Shown: positions 1 to 12,698, counted from the first letter of the stretch. The stretch: 64,000 nucleotides of DNA from Paramyrothecium sp. XJ0827 (GCA_020881915.1 JAJFPB010000007.1:3906001-3970000); one strand, 5' to 3'. Numbers and translations: made by a program. Notes: generated by a model from the sequence alone, not told the origin.

Positions 1-1606
1 GCTTGCGCTGCGCTGCGAAATTCATGGTCCAACCCTTTGACCCAGTGAGTGTCTGGCGCTGCATTGCTTCCTGTTCTCGTTCTGACCTTGCTTCCTAGCC
101 TTCCTTCGTCCTCCTCCATCATGCAGCCTAGCTTCGCCAACCAAAGCTGCGATCCCTTCACGGACCGTACGAAGCCTTGCACACTCGGCAACTACGTCAG
201 CTACGCCGTCAAGGTCAGGAACGCCGCCGATGTCGCCGAGACCTTGAAGTTTGCCAAGAGGAACAACGTTCGCATCATTGTGCGAAATACTGGCCATGAG
301 TGAGTGCCCCATAGCAAGGCAGCCTGCAAGCCGCCGCTAACAGATTCACAGCTTCCTCGGCCGCTCCACCGGTGCTGGTGCTCTCGCCATCTGGACCCAA
401 GATCTCAAGACGGTTGACTTCCTCGACTGGTCTGACAAGGACTACACCGGCCCCGCTGTCAAGGTTGGCGCTGGCGTTCTCGGCTACGAGGTTCTCGAGG
501 CCACCCATGCAAAGGGCCTGGCCGTCGTTTCCGGAGAGTGTGCGACTGTCGGCCTGGCCGGTGGTTTCACCCAGGGCGGTGGTCACTCCACCATGAGCAG
601 CACCTTCGGTCTCAGCGCTGACAACACCCTTGCTTTCCGTGTTGTCACCGCCGACGGCAACATCGTCACCGCCACCCCTTACCAGAACCAGGACCTCTAC
701 TGGGCGCTGAGCGGTGGCGGCGGCGGCACCTTTGGTGTTGTCGTTGATCTCACCGTCCGCGCTTATCCCACCACCACTGTCGGCGGTGCCCAATTCCAGT
801 TGGTCGCTCCCTACACCACCCCGGAGAAGTTCAAGGCTGCCGTGAGCAAGTTCTACGAGCTCATCCCCTTCATGACCGACAAGGGTGCCATGATCACCTA
901 CACCAGCACTCCCCAGGTCTTGTGGCTCATGTCCACCACTGTTTGGAACTCCACCGACGCCTATGTTAAGGATGTCGTGCTCAAGCCCTTCACCGACTAC
1001 ATGACTGAGCTTGGCATCTCCCTGTCGGTCTCATACACCAGCCTTCCCTACCGCGACCACTATGCCCACTATCTAGGCCCTCTGCCTCGGGGCAAGCTCG
1101 AAGTCGCGCGCTACCAGTTCGGTGGCCGACTGATTCCCCGACAGTCTCTTGAGGGAGACAACCTGCCTGGATTCATGGAGGCTGTCAACAGCCTTACTGC
1201 CAACGGTGTCATTGCGGTCGGCAGCGCTGCCAAGTACGTCAAGCCCGCCGGCACCGTTGCCAACTCCGTCACTCCCGCCTGGAGAGACGCCGTAATTCAG
1301 CTGCAGCTTATCACTCCCTGGGACCCTACTGCCCCCTGGGATACTATGATTGCTGCCCAGAAACGCATGACAAATGAGTTCATGCCACTGATTGAGAGCG
1401 TAACTCCCGGCAGTGGCGCCTACATGAACGAGGCCGACTTCAACCAGCCCCGCTGGCAGAGCGAGTTCTACGGACCTAACTACCAGAAGCTGCGTGACAT
1501 CAAGCGCAAGTGGGACAGAGAATCCATGTTCTACGTCCTCAAGGGCGTCGGCAGTGAGGATTGGGAGGTTGCCGCTGACGGTAGAATGTGCCGTACCAAG
1601 GCGTAA
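1..1606 (+). CDS. BBE-like FAD-linked oxidoreductase (5' partial)
   Basis: Probably a secreted or vesicular oxidase or dehydrogenase with bicovalently bound FAD (berberine bridge enzyme-like family); such enzymes are common in fungal secondary metabolism and carbohydrate oxidation. I read exons 1-44, 99-299 and 352-1606, with introns 45-98 (GTGAGT..CTAG) and 300-351 (GTGAGT..ACAG). The frame is open to base 1, so the signal peptide and start lie upstream. Joining exons 2 and 3 gives the FAD_binding_4 signature RNTGHDFLGRSTG, whose His is the usual 8-alpha attachment site. GECATVGLAGG follows, with the Cys usual for the second flavin bond. The C-terminal BBE module is clear: NEADF, FYGPNY, then KWDRESMFYV and GSEDW near the end. 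No lesion seen. The substrate cannot be told. Confidence 0.9.
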
Positions 1607-2048
1607 TTAGTCGAGAGACTTTGCTGCAATAAATGATATTGTAATGATTATGAGATAGATTTCACATTTAATCTAAATTTCCGACCATCTTCCCATCTCA
1701 TGTGCGTATTTTTACTTCGCGTAATTACCCTCCAAAACAGACACATTTGGGACAGTATTTTTACGGAAGACGATGCCGATTTTGCTCCGGCTTGCTTTTG
1801 TGGATGCTCAGCTCAAGTTCAGTTCGGTTGACTTTAGCTTAGCTTGACCATAGCTCCGTGCCTACACGCCACTTCCAAATGGGAGCTCAAAACGTATCCG
1901 ATTTAAAAGTAGACTCTGTAACGAGAATAGCCGACTTTTAATTCCGCCCTTTACTGATGAACCCGCTGTTTTACGAACATTGTTCCTCAATCAACGGGCC
2001 TTGAAAGTTCTGCCTTATAGCATGCAATACCCGGAATCCAGCAAACTT
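1607..2048. other. Intergenic, convergent 3' ends
   Basis: Space between the stop of the BBE oxidoreductase and the stop of the HET gene. An AATAAA-like signal lies about 22 bp after the oxidoreductase stop (1628-1633). Nothing else recognised. Confidence 0.6.
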
Positions 2049-4166
2049 TCAAATTAATGTGATGGAGTGTTCTTCAAAGGCAACAGACTTACTGAACCCC
2101 TCAAAATCTTCTCTGACTTCCAAAAGACCTGCCCGAGAATAGTAATCGCCGCAAGGCTCAAGCACCAAGAAGTAAACTTTTCCCGCGCGTGTCACACGAC
2201 GGCCTTGAAGTGAATTGGGGACTTTGCGAAGACTCCCGATAAGAAACAGCTTAAACCCGCCTGATATAAAGAACTCCCATAGTTGAGTTAGTTTCGATGG
2301 CCCTTTATAGATAGACAGAGTGGCTTTAGAGCCAGGATACCAGGGCCAAAGACTCGGCTTCCGTCCACGACGACTTGGTTGGACAGGGCGTGGTAGAGAA
2401 TGTTTTAGTGGCGGTTTGGGTGGATGCAATTTGCTGATTACTCGACATTGTGGAGGTCTTGTGGTAAACATCATGCGTATTGAGTTGTTTCCCAGAAGAA
2501 CCCCCTTAAGTCTGATAATTTGAGGCTGGAATTTGACAATCTCATCCAAGCTGGATGTCGGCAGGTCAAATTCGGGCCCATTTTTTGGTTGTAGACTCTC
2601 TATGATTGCTTGGCATTCGAAATCCTGATATCTGTGAGAGAGTAGAAAATCTACTTGACCCTCCCATCCAGCCCATGACCATGACGGAAACGTGTCACGT
2701 CTTGATGGAGGAAAATTTGACCGAAACCCATCCTTATGAGCCCAAAGGAGACCCGCAAGCAGAGACTTGCAGATTGAGTGTCTATTGTTGGATGTTATAA
2801 TAGGAACACCGTGAAGTTGAAAAACTGGAATCTTGAAACCTTCAAGATGTTTCATAATGCCCATAAAAGCCCTTAAAGAATCCTCGTGGTATCTCATTTT
2901 TCTGGTTGTGTATTCTTCAACAAGGGTGTAGAATCTGTAATAACCTTGCAGGGGTGCTCTTATAAAGGAGTCTGCATGTGAGATTCCATTTAAAAAGAGG
3001 CCGTTATTTAAAGCGGCATAGAGTTTTCCTTGCTTGCAGTGGAGATTTTTATAACTCCATTTAAGGCACTCTCGAACTTGCATAGAGTGGCATTCAAAAT
3101 AGGCCTCGAATTCCGTAAAGAAGAGAAGTCGTCGCGATAGAAGAGCTTCCTGATAAGTCCAAGCTCTAGTAAACCACTTGGATGATTTGATGATATGGTG
3201 AGGATGAGGCGGAATGCAAATAAGTTGAATATCAGAAATCTCTGCACTCGGCATTGTTTGGCGCGTTGTGGTAGAAACCCCTGGCAACCCATAGTCACTG
3301 TCTGTACCGGCGGCCGCGACAATTGTTAGCTCAGCACCATTGTAGATTTGCTCCATTAGGTTGATTTGCGCATCTTTCTCATCGGGGTTATTTTGATCAA
3401 TACAAAACTGATCAACCCATAGATATCGATAGCCCAATTTTCGCACCACAATCTGCGCATCTGTGATTGTCTTTGGACGACTGCTACCTCCATTAGATTT
3501 GTAGGTGCTCGTTGGAACGCCATGGCTTGTTTTGTGTCCCCATACGTAGCTCAATGCCACATACGGCATGTGTGGTAGTGCATATACCACATCATCGTCC
3601 GGCGGTGCATGACAATCGATCAGCTTCAAAGGAGTTACGGCATCTCCCTTCTTACTGCACAAGCAAGTGTGTTTTGACTCGCAGAAGCTGATACTTGCCA
3701 CAATGGATGCGTAATTGACCGTGGCACATAGTATCTGAGGGCTGAAGATGCGTTGTTGTTCTGATTTTCGTATACAAAACATGAACTTTATCCCCGGTTG
3801 CGACAAAAGAGGCGACCTGGATTGTAACGGTACGATAGTAAGATAGGGAATATCTGCATTAAGACATTCCTCTGGGAGACGCTTCTTGAAAGTATGGTTC
3901 GACATGGCGAAGGCCGAGTAAGCACGGAGCTGTAGCATCTCGTGGGATTCCGTTTTTAAGGAGTTTTGAATCGTGTTGAAGAAACGGCAAAGAATACATT
4001 CGCTTTGATCGTTGTAGTTTGTATGGTGGACATCTGAGATGATGTATCCATGCTTTCTATTTTCCTGGAGGTCGAATGCAGTCAAATCAAACACTCTGGA
4101 AAGGTCAATTTGGTAGCATTTGGCGCAGAGAGAATCGTCTCCGAATTGTTGATAAGAATCTTCCAT
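2049..4166 (-). CDS. HET-domain (heterokaryon incompatibility-like) protein
   Basis: Single-exon gene of 705 aa. HET proteins act in non-self recognition and programmed cell death after hyphal fusion, though most family members are uncharacterised. The HET core is at about residues 201-300: PYVALSYVWG (canonical form SYCWG), then KTITDAQIVVRKLGYRYLWVD, FCIDQNN and GLPGVS. FTRAWTYQE follows near residue 332, the usual RGWTxQE motif. A later SWSWAGWEG is also typical of large HET proteins. An N-terminal CAKC and a CILC pair could bind metal. No NACHT, ankyrin or WD repeats are visible in the C-terminal half. No intron is needed. The local DNA is more A/T-rich than its neighbours, as is common for HET genes. 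Confidence 0.9.
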   Translation of the reverse strand: MEDSYQQFGDDSLCAKCYQIDLSRVFDLTAFDLQENRKHGYIISDVHHTNYNDQSECILCRFFNTIQNSLKTESHEMLQLRAYSAFAMSNHTFKKRLPEECLNADIPYLTIVPLQSRSPLLSQPGIKFMFCIRKSEQQRIFSPQILCATVNYASIVASISFCESKHTCLCSKKGDAVTPLKLIDCHAPPDDDVVYALPHMPYVALSYVWGHKTSHGVPTSTYKSNGGSSRPKTITDAQIVVRKLGYRYLWVDQFCIDQNNPDEKDAQINLMEQIYNGAELTIVAAAGTDSDYGLPGVSTTTRQTMPSAEISDIQLICIPPHPHHIIKSSKWFTRAWTYQEALLSRRLLFFTEFEAYFECHSMQVRECLKWSYKNLHCKQGKLYAALNNGLFLNGISHADSFIRAPLQGYYRFYTLVEEYTTRKMRYHEDSLRAFMGIMKHLEGFKIPVFQLHGVPIITSNNRHSICKSLLAGLLWAHKDGFRSNFPPSRRDTFPSWSWAGWEGQVDFLLSHRYQDFECQAIIESLQPKNGPEFDLPTSSLDEIVKFQPQIIRLKGVLLGNNSIRMMFTTRPPQCRVISKLHPPKPPLKHSLPRPVQPSRRGRKPSLWPWYPGSKATLSIYKGPSKLTQLWEFFISGGFKLFLIGSLRKVPNSLQGRRVTRAGKVYFLVLEPCGDYYSRAGLLEVREDFEGFSKSVAFEEHSITLI

Positions 4167-4963
4167 TGGAGCACTGGAGTATTGACGTCAGATGCCGTTT
4201 TTCCAAGATTGAATTCTGATTTATTTAGGCAACAGTTGCATTTTATATGGGAGGCATCGGCCTAAAAGCCTGCGATGCTCTTGAAATAGAGCTCATTAGT
4301 AAAACAGAAACAATCATCGTGCTTAATACACCCATAAGAAAGCCTTATGCACGTTCGAAACAACCAAGCGGCCCCGCAGAGAACGGGAAGGCTAGAATTG
4401 GCAACATAAATACATCAAATGATTGGCACCATGTTAGCTAACGCTTACATATGTTATCCTTATCATCCTATTCGTCAAAATGCTTTTGTTAGTTATGATC
4501 TATCATCTGGAATGACGCTAGGTTCTATACGATCATACATTATCTGAAACTATCGATGCCCAAGGCATAAATAGGCTACACCGCTACTTGGATCGCATCT
4601 TGTTCAAGGAAACCACGTTGGAGATGTGGCAATCTTTTTGAAGTCCCCACGCCATTTTTCGAATCTCATTTATATATCAACAATATCACAGGCTTGTTTA
4701 TGCCGCGCCTGACATAATAGCCCATAATGGGAGAATGTAGACGCTCGTTAAATGTCCAAGACTGGTTGCTATCAACATTCAAAACGACAGCTTCCCGTGG
4801 GCTATGTCTTATGTTTGCCGTTAGTGGCTGGAAGGATCAGCGAGCTTGTGTCTGGCTCAGTCCAAATTAACCGTGAGCAGTGACTTTTCTAATCTCGAGC
4901 TACGCCCATATATTTTTCTCTACTACTTATGTCCCATAAGATTTGAAAATCAACAAATCAGGA
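4167..4963. other. Intergenic
   Basis: Upstream region of the HET gene and downstream region of the esterase. A/T-rich. No supported gene or repeat. Confidence 0.5.
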
Positions 4964-7091
4964 CTAGCTACTCTCCATACAGTTCAAACAATATGCTGCC
5001 AGGGCTTTGCTACTCCAACCTCCGAGGACAGATAAACCGTTTGTGATGAGCCAGTTTATCTCTTCGGCTCTCCAGCTATCCGGGTGTACGAAGGCGCCAC
5101 CTTCTCCAAAGACGATTTCCTCGCCGACGCCACCGCCGGCCGTTACGTCGTAAATAGGCCATGACTCACCATCCCGCAGCGTAAGCCCTTTTCGGCCCGT
5201 TGGGGTCGCGGTGGACAAAGAAGTTGATCCAAGCAGTATTCATCGTCCTAGCTAAGTCCTTGAAACTGTCAGGTTTGCCGGCGAACGGGTTAGACTCATA
5301 GCCATCCCCGTTAAGGTTGTAGAAGACGAAGGCCACCTCTTGAAAGTGCACGGCGCCCAAGTAACCTAGGAATCTCTTAGTAAGTCCTCATGCCCATTGA
5401 TAAAACCACTTACCTGGAATTGGAATTACGGTGACATCAAAAAGATAGGAGTATGAAGGCAGACCTGCCTTGTTCCAACCTTGGTTAGCCCTTCGCCTCG
5501 TGTAGTGAAATTGTCTATTGCTGGTAAGAACCCATTTCCGGATGAACCACGTCTCAAGCACGTACAAATCCCCAAATATTGCCGAGCCACAACGGGCTTG
5601 AAGTCCATATTGGCCGGCGATTGGGTCTCCAGCTACGAAAGGTGGCCATTTATTGAGGCTGGGCACTCCCACAGCCTGTATATTAGGGTAAACAAACGAG
5701 ACTTCTCGCGCGAGTTCGTTGATGGATCTTCCGCTTTGTTGATCAGAGCCAATAAAGCTTTTGACAGCATAAGAAAAATCTTCGTCATTCTCAATTTTTC
5801 CCTCTTTTTCCGGAGGACCTCTGCCCAGGCCGAAAGATGACCCCTCGTCGGCATTCGCTCCGATGAGAACAGGAATTTTAGGGAACCTCCCATCGGCCAG
5901 CTGCTTCGATGGGCAATCGGCAATGAAGTCGCCGCCCAGAATAGGAGGGAAAGTGAATTCTTCTGTAACATTCAATGCCGGGTTGAACTCCTCAAAAGGG
6001 AGACCACGGAGGCAGTCAAGCGAGGCTCCAGTATTGGCCGAAGCACATGATGTGCGACTAATTAGTTTGTCGTACGTGGCCTGCTGCATACTTGTGGCAT
6101 TATGGCCACCAGGAAAGCGAGCAAGAATGCCCCCGAAACCCGGATTGGCCAATCTTGTTGAAATTAGTATTCACTACAGTTGGATCATGGGATCTTATAA
6201 TTTCATACCGCTGCTTGAAACAGGCCATCATCGCGTCCTGAGAACGAGCAGATTAGCCAGGTCAGTATAAACCAGGCAATTATGCTACGTAGACTGACCG
6301 TTATAGGCAAACACATGAGCGCTCACACTCTCAGCTCCAGAGCTCTCGCCATAGATAGTAATCTTGTCAGGCGACCCACCAAACGCACGAATGCTCTCCT
6401 TGATCCAGTGGAGCGCAAGCCGCTGATCGCGGAACCCATTATTAGTGATTCCAGCATCGCGAACATCTTGCCCAGCAAGGAACCCAAATGCACTGAGTCT
6501 GTAGTTCAGGCTGACGCCTATAATCGGGGTTCCCAGTTCGACACTATTCTGTACTGTGAAAGATAGATTGTATCTCCTATCCGCACTTCCACCCATAAAC
6601 TGCAGCAGTTAGTGGTGTAGCACTTACTAGACGAAAGAACTCACAAGACCACCGCCATGAATCCACACAGCCACGGGCAGTTCAGCATTCTGGTCCACGC
6701 CTGCAGGCCGGATGTCGTTCAAATAAAGACAGTCTTCAGAGATCTCGTAGCCAATCATATCACCACCGTAACCAACGCAGTGTTTTTGGGTAGGATTTCG
6801 CTTCCTTGATACCTTCCCAAGTCTCATTGAGTGATTGGGCCAAGCTGAACCGAACTGCTTCCTACTGAATATTAGAAGTTGTCTTCGTTTTGCATGCCAT
6901 GAGATTACCTGAGCATATGGCATGCCGAGGAAGAAGTCCTGGTTGTATCCTGGCGAGTAAATACCGGCGTATGTGCCATTCTGCACGGCAACTGTGGGTT
7001 CGATGCCTCGGTCGGGGTGTATGCTTCCAGTTGCACCGAGAGAGACAAGCCAAAGGCCAAATACCAGAAGGTAGTAGGACGGAGAGGCCAT
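4964..7091 (-). pseudogene. Secreted type-B carboxylesterase/lipase with three apparent frameshifts
   Basis: An alpha/beta-hydrolase of the COesterase family. It starts at 7091 with a signal-peptide-like N-terminus ([19 protein letters not shown]). Introns: 6908-6862, 6644-6600, 6298-6238, 6208-6154, one near 5563-5513 and one near 5412-5368. Conserved pieces in order are [25 protein letters not shown] (oxyanion hole), GESSGAES (nucleophile Ser), NADEGSSFG (acid Glu) and VHFQEVAF (His). The triad is therefore encoded. Even with best splicing, the homologous frame jumps by one base at three short runs: T5 at 6783-6787, CCC at 6139-6141 and TTTT at 5189-5192 (+ strand). Each is one base longer than the family frame requires. 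I call it a pseudogene; sequencing error is the alternative, but other genes here show no such pattern. Confidence 0.75.
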
Positions 7092-8150
7092 GGTTGAAGC
7101 TGACAGTGTTGGTAAGCCTGAATGCGATCACAAGGGACGCTCTTGCGGTTCATGCAGACCCATGAGAGTAAATTCATGGACTCATCCCCTCTCAATTTGA
7201 GACGACGTCACCTAAACACCGCCAGACAGTCCGTCACGAACTGCCGGCGCCGGGGCGTCTAGCTGGTGCGGAGAAGCATGACATCTACCTAGTTTTCCAG
7301 CACTCTGAATGTCGATTGTCCGGACCTATCGGACCTTTTGTGGCGCCTTGGAGGACTAGCAGCATGGCTTCAAGGCTATGTGTGGGGTTCTGAGAGTCTT
7401 TTTCATCGCGGCGTCTTAGGGTCGAAGAGGGAGGCACCTTGATTCAACTAGCAGTAGGTGACAAAAAATGATTGACGTTTGAGAGGATACTTTGGTAACG
7501 TTGGTAGGTCAAGAATGAGTCGTGCGTCGCATAGTATTGGGAAGACGAATTAATACCTTCATAGATGGATACAACAAGAATTTTGAACCGAGATAAGACG
7601 ATGCCCTCACAAAATTCTTGGTTCACGACTCAGAACGCTACTCAGTAACGGGTGCCTGAGCACCGGATTGCTGTCTACATTTTTCTGTCGCGGTCCGTAA
7701 CTAAGTCAAATGCCGAGGTTGGAGAAGCAAATGGGGCGTCAAAGAGTTGGCCGCGGGGATTGTTGCTGGCATCCAATGAAACGAGACGCTTTTGAACTAA
7801 GCGACCCGCCGCCGCGGGGAAGTCTCCGTTCGAGTGTACGAAGCGAGGCAGATCGACTTCAATATTTCCATTTTAATTTCTGGCCCAGCTTGATGTGTTC
7901 TCAGTAGATCACCCGGCTTCGTTGTGGACCCAGACACAGGCGTTCGGGGCCATCATACACCAAGTGAGCTTTGAGAATTTTGGAGCAGAGTGAATAAGCA
8001 TAATACTATACTTGATGAAATCTATTCAACCTATCACTACTAGAAAATCAGGGCCGCAAAGTGGTGACGTGATGGGTGCTCGGCTTAAAAGATCGGGTCT
8101 ACTCCATCATGTGGTTGCTGCAACGAAGCATTCAATTTCCTACATCGTGG
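7092..8150. other. Intergenic
   Basis: Upstream of the esterase (minus strand) and downstream of the P450 stop. No supported gene; only short chance reading frames. Confidence 0.5.
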
Positions 8151-9964
8151 CTATTGTCGAACGATCGACTGCGAAATGAAGACTGGGAGCTCGGTACACT
8201 TCAAGTGGAATCCTTCTCGAAGAAGAGTTTCCCTCTCAGGGAAGACGGGTCGATAATCAAATCGGCGAAACAGAGTCGCGAATGTCTTCTTAAGCTCCAT
8301 CATGGCAATCTATATCAAGAATCAGTACGGAGACTTCGAGAACGTGAGCTATAGCACCTAAGAATCACACTGACATTACGTCCGATACATGCGCGTGGGC
8401 CGTAGCTGAAGCTCATGAAGTGCGCATCCATTTCGCGCCGGCGACTGCTCAACCAACGATCAGGGTTATAAGCCAGCGCGTCATCGCCGTAGACGCCTCG
8501 GTTTCTGTGAACTGTGTACGTGGAAATCGACAGTACAGTACCAGCCTCGAAATGCCTTCCACCAAAGGTGACGCCTGGTCCAGCTGGGACAACTCTCGGC
8601 AGTCCGAATGAGATGGTGGGCCTGAGCCTCAAAGTTTCGTGAATCACCGCATCCAAGTAGGGCAAAGTCTCGACGTCTTTGTATTCGGCCACAAAGTCCT
8701 GAGGTAATGGTTCTGGAAAGGCCGAGTAAAGCTCTTCTTGGAGTTTGCTCAGTTTATCCCGATGCCTGCTGAGCAGATCGATGCCATGCGTGATTGTATT
8801 ACTTGTAGTATCCGAACCGCCAATGAATATGGACAATGATTCCATGATAAGTTCGTCTTCGGGTAGTGGTAGATCAGTATCGGGATCTCGGGCCTTCAAA
8901 AGGTAACTAAGAATATCCTTGCGATCATTCACTTTTGAAGCACGCCTTCGCTGGACGGCGGCAGTGCAGATTGCACCGAGGTCTGAGACTGCTTTGGCCC
9001 CTTTGGTGAAGAAAGTATCGAAGAACAAGTACGGGGTCCAAGGGCGGAGCCAGAGCATCTGGCCAACGACAACACACCATTCGCCGCGCTCTTTGAGAAC
9101 GCGAATGCCATTGTTGCTGTCGAATCCATCTTTTGTATACCCAAATGACCCTCCGAAAGCCTGTGAAGAGTCAATAACTGGTGATGACAGGTGCGTAGGT
9201 AGGTGGAATGGGTGGACTAACTAGGTCACCGATAATGTCAAATGCAAGAAACGCGTTCCAGACTGTGGCATCCATGACCCCCTCCTCCGGTTTCTTAATC
9301 TTGATAATTTCATCAGTGATTGGAAATGAGTATTTTCCCGCTGAATGGCCCGCAATCAGCCTTTCCATTTGCCTCCCGTAAATGGTGAGCGCGTTGGTCA
9401 TGAATCTTTCAAAATCCTTTATTGACCTAGCGGAGAACGTCGCCGAAAGCCACCTTCTCTTCCGGGCGTGTATTTCACGACTTCTCGTTGTGAAAATGCT
9501 CTGAGAATTCCAGTCAAAGATCTCGTAGAACCGAGATTTATGGAAAGCATTACCGTGACCCATGACGTCCTGCAAAGATGCTTAGTCGCAGAATCTCATT
9601 TTGAGAGTGCTAGAATACAACAATATACCTTGATGTAACTCGGGTCTCCCACGCTCACATGATCGGGGGACACTCTAACGAACGCGCCGTATTTATCGTG
9701 CTGTTCATGAACAGCCCTCGAGTATCTGTGCAGTCGTGCTTGCACAAAAGCCCAAAGGTTGATGTACGACGTAAATGGAGGTCCAGGTATCGCTGCAGAA
9801 TGACTACTATCATGCAGTTGCTGCTTTAATCAGCTCAATCTCGTAGGCGAATTTGGAACTGCAAACCAGTTGGCACATACTAGATAGCCAAAATAGAATG
9901 CTCCGAGCATAGCTAGCAAGGCTAAGACCGACCACTCGTAAGTAATTGTTGATATCAATGCCAT
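8151..9964 (-). CDS. Cytochrome P450 monooxygenase
   Basis: Membrane-anchored haem-thiolate monooxygenase. My exon model is 9964-9867, 9803-9629, 9569-9222, 9160-8375 and 8309-8151; lengths sum to 1566 nt, giving 521 aa, a normal P450 size. The N-terminus carries one transmembrane helix (WSVLALLAMLGAFYFGYLV), then IPGPPFTSY. Other motifs are the I-helix GGSDTTSNTI, the K-helix ETLRLRP (ExxR), the PERF-region NPDRWL and the haem loop FSYGPRACIGRN, followed by IAMMELKKTFA in the last exon. The first intron uses a weak donor (GTTTGC) and is the least certain boundary; GTATGT just upstream is a competing donor but does not keep the phase. It is divergent from the MFS gene at 10672, sharing a 0.7-kb promoter. 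Substrate unknown. Confidence 0.9.
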
Positions 9965-10671
9965 TGTTCTTTCCTTGTAGATGGTCCTAGGAAGAAGAAC
10001 TGGCTTATGCAGCAAATCAAGCAAGTTTAATCTAGTTGCAAGGGCTTGTGCTATCTTATATTTATAAACGCCCAAGTTCAGCTTGACTCAGCCACCGCAC
10101 AACAAAAAGTAAGTTGATGCTACAACACCTTCTGTTTGTGTGAACTCTTACATCTTGCTTTCTTTTTCTCTCCACCAGAGCGGGATTTACCGTAACCGAG
10201 TAGGATCACATCCGCTCAGGTTGGCGGATCCCTACCGAACCTGTATCTTGTGAGACGAAAAGGCAGTATCCGTACGCCAGGCAGAAATTCGCATTGCGTG
10301 TCAAAAGGCTGCAGGTGTGTATGACCAGATTAGCCACTACGCTTCTTTCGCGTGCAACCTTCTCCTGGAGAAAATGCAAGACAAGAGCAAGGCTTCGAGT
10401 ACACGGGATCTTCAATCACGTGGTCGTGGAGAGAAGTGGCCAATCCCAGCTCGTTATGGGAATTGATCGGCCTTTGCAAGAAGTGGAGAGGATTGAAATG
10501 GTAAACCAGTGAATGTCGCTGATAAGCTAATGTCGCACTGCGGCCCCGCGATTTCGCCATTACTTCCCGAGAGTGAGAGGAAAAAGCGGCAATAAATATT
10601 TGATCTCTCACTCCCCGCTAAGCCAAATACAAGGCGTCTTCTGAGTGAAGACCGGCGTTCGTACTCCGCCA
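9965..10671. promoter_or_regulatory. Divergent promoter region, P450 / MFS
   Basis: 707 bp between two opposed start codons. A TATA-like TATAAATATAAG on the minus strand sits near 10053-10066, about 95 bp from the P450 start. Shared regulation is inferred from layout only. Confidence 0.4.
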
Positions 10672-12282
10672 ATGGTTTTAGAACGAGTCAAAACGGTCCT
10701 CTGGGGACCCCCCTCTAGGGACAGGTCGCTGGTCATCAAGCTGGACTTCACGCTGCTACCCTACTTTTCATTAGTCTGGTTCCTCTTCGGTATCAACAGA
10801 AAGAGCTATGCTACCGCCTACATTAGCGGCATGGACAAGGACCTTGGCTTCGAAGGGAAGGACTTCAACTACATGACAACCATTTACCTTGTCGCCTATG
10901 CCGTATTTCAGATTCCGTCCACCTCTCTATTGACCATCTTTCCTCCGAAGTATGTCTTTGTCACGTCGAATATCGTATGGAGCATCCTGACTCTCGTCAC
11001 CTTTCGAATGTCGCATGTCTACCAGGTTTTTGTGCTCAATGCATTCGAGGGCGCTTTTGCCGCTGTCTGCTAGTGAGTCAGAGTCCTAGTATGCCGTGCC
11101 TCTCAGGCAATTAACATCGTGATTGCTAGCGTCGGCGGACATTTTATCTATGGTTCTTGGTACAAGAAGGCGGAGCTGGGCACTCGCGCTGCAGTGTTCT
11201 GTTGCTTTGGACACCTGGGAAGCATGGCTGGAGGATGGATTCAAGCCGGACTTTTGGCAACATTGGACGGCAAGTCCGGTCTTCCGGCCTGGCGCTGGCT
11301 CTTCATTATTGTATCGGTTATCACGTTGCCTGTTGTAGTTTTTGGTGAGTTATCCAGCGATCTTTCTACCCCATCATAGATGCTGACAATCAACCCTGCA
11401 AGGTTGGTTCGTCATCCCAAATCTCCCGGTGCATAAGAGTGCTTGGTATTTGACACCAGAAGAGAAAGACTGGGCTATCGAGAGACTTGGAAAGGCACGC
11501 AAGCAGTCATGGGATCTCTCAGTCTTCCGACGTGTCCTGTTGAGTTGGCAGTTCTACCTTCTGCCTTTTATCTTCATGCGTAAGTCTTGCGAGTTACCAT
11601 ACGTAAGAGTCGGTCTCACTTACACTGCCCAGTCTACTCGCTTTGTGTGCAATCTCTACTTAACAACGTCATGCCCCTGTGGATGAAGTCACGCGGATAT
11701 ACCGTGATCCAGCAGAATACCTACCCATCAGGCATCTACGCCACGGCGATAGTCGGCACCGTCGCCTACGCCATGTGGTCGGACAAGATTCAGTCTCGCT
11801 GGCAGCCGTCGTTAGCAATCGGTTTGACGTTTGTCGTCGGCAGCGCCATACTTGTGGCCAATCCCGCCAAGGACGCCGGGCACTTTTTTGCCTTCTACCT
11901 GCTCGGCACCACATTTGCGCCGCAGGCGCTTTGGTACTCGTGGATGGCTGATGTGACGGCCCATGACCTACAGCTGAGGGCAATCACTACAGGATGGATG
12001 AACTCTTTTGACTTCGCCTTTGTGACCTGGTGGCCACTTGTCTTCTATCCTGTGACCGACGCACCGCACTATGAAAAGGGATACATTGCCAGTCTGGTCA
12101 CTGGTGCGCTGGTAATACCATTCATTGGAGTAATTTCATATTTGGAGAAACGAGATCGCGAGGCGGGCAAGATTGGTCGTCAATTTGATGATGAGGAGGA
12201 GGATCGGATTGTGTCGCACGGCCAGTCCCAAGATGAAGAGGCCACTTCCCGGATCCCCGACGAGGGTCCAGTAAAACTATAA
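10672..12282 (+). CDS. MFS transporter, allantoate permease (Dal5-like) family
   Basis: Plasma-membrane proton symporter of the anion:cation symporter (ACS) family, which in fungi imports allantoate, vitamins such as nicotinate, pantothenate or biotin, and small carboxylates. Exons 10672-11072, 11130-11344, 11403-11579 and 11633-12282 sum to 1443 nt, 480 aa. The start is ATG 10672, since an upstream in-frame GTG is not a plausible eukaryotic start. Family marks are KLDFTLLPYFSLVWFLFG in TM1, NRKSYATAYISGMDKDLG, the FEGAFAAVCY helix, NLPVHKSAWYLTPEEK in the central loop, and YTVIQQNTYPSG. The C-terminal tail is acidic (FDDEEEDR). Substrate not deducible. Confidence 0.9.
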
Positions 12283-12698
12283 GAAAATGCAGGTTGGCCA
12301 GTCGCCCCTATTTACCCATATAGACTAAAGATACCATTTTCATGTTATCTCAAACACTGCTGCATTCAATGACTGCGAAGTCTTGCGAGTAGTTGCAAAG
12401 TTGCTCTCGAAATCGAAGTTGGCCTGTGATAATCCCCAGGTTTGTCGTAGTCCATCAATCATGATATCTACACAGTCTGCCAAAGCCCGGAATGGAACAA
12501 CCAAGAAGCTGTTGAACTCCAGTCGATCCACTTACGAAAGTACAGCAGTGTCTACGTGCGCCAAACCACCTAAACTACCCCATGACGGGCTAAATCAGCC
12601 ATGGGCTTCAATGGATACACAATAATTAGCCTTGCCAGTAGAGGGCGGGCACTTGACGAGTTACAAATCAATGTAATTATTTACCCAATACCCAATTC
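12283..12698. other. Intergenic, convergent 3' ends
   Basis: Between the MFS stop and the flavin monooxygenase stop. No recognisable element. Confidence 0.5.
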
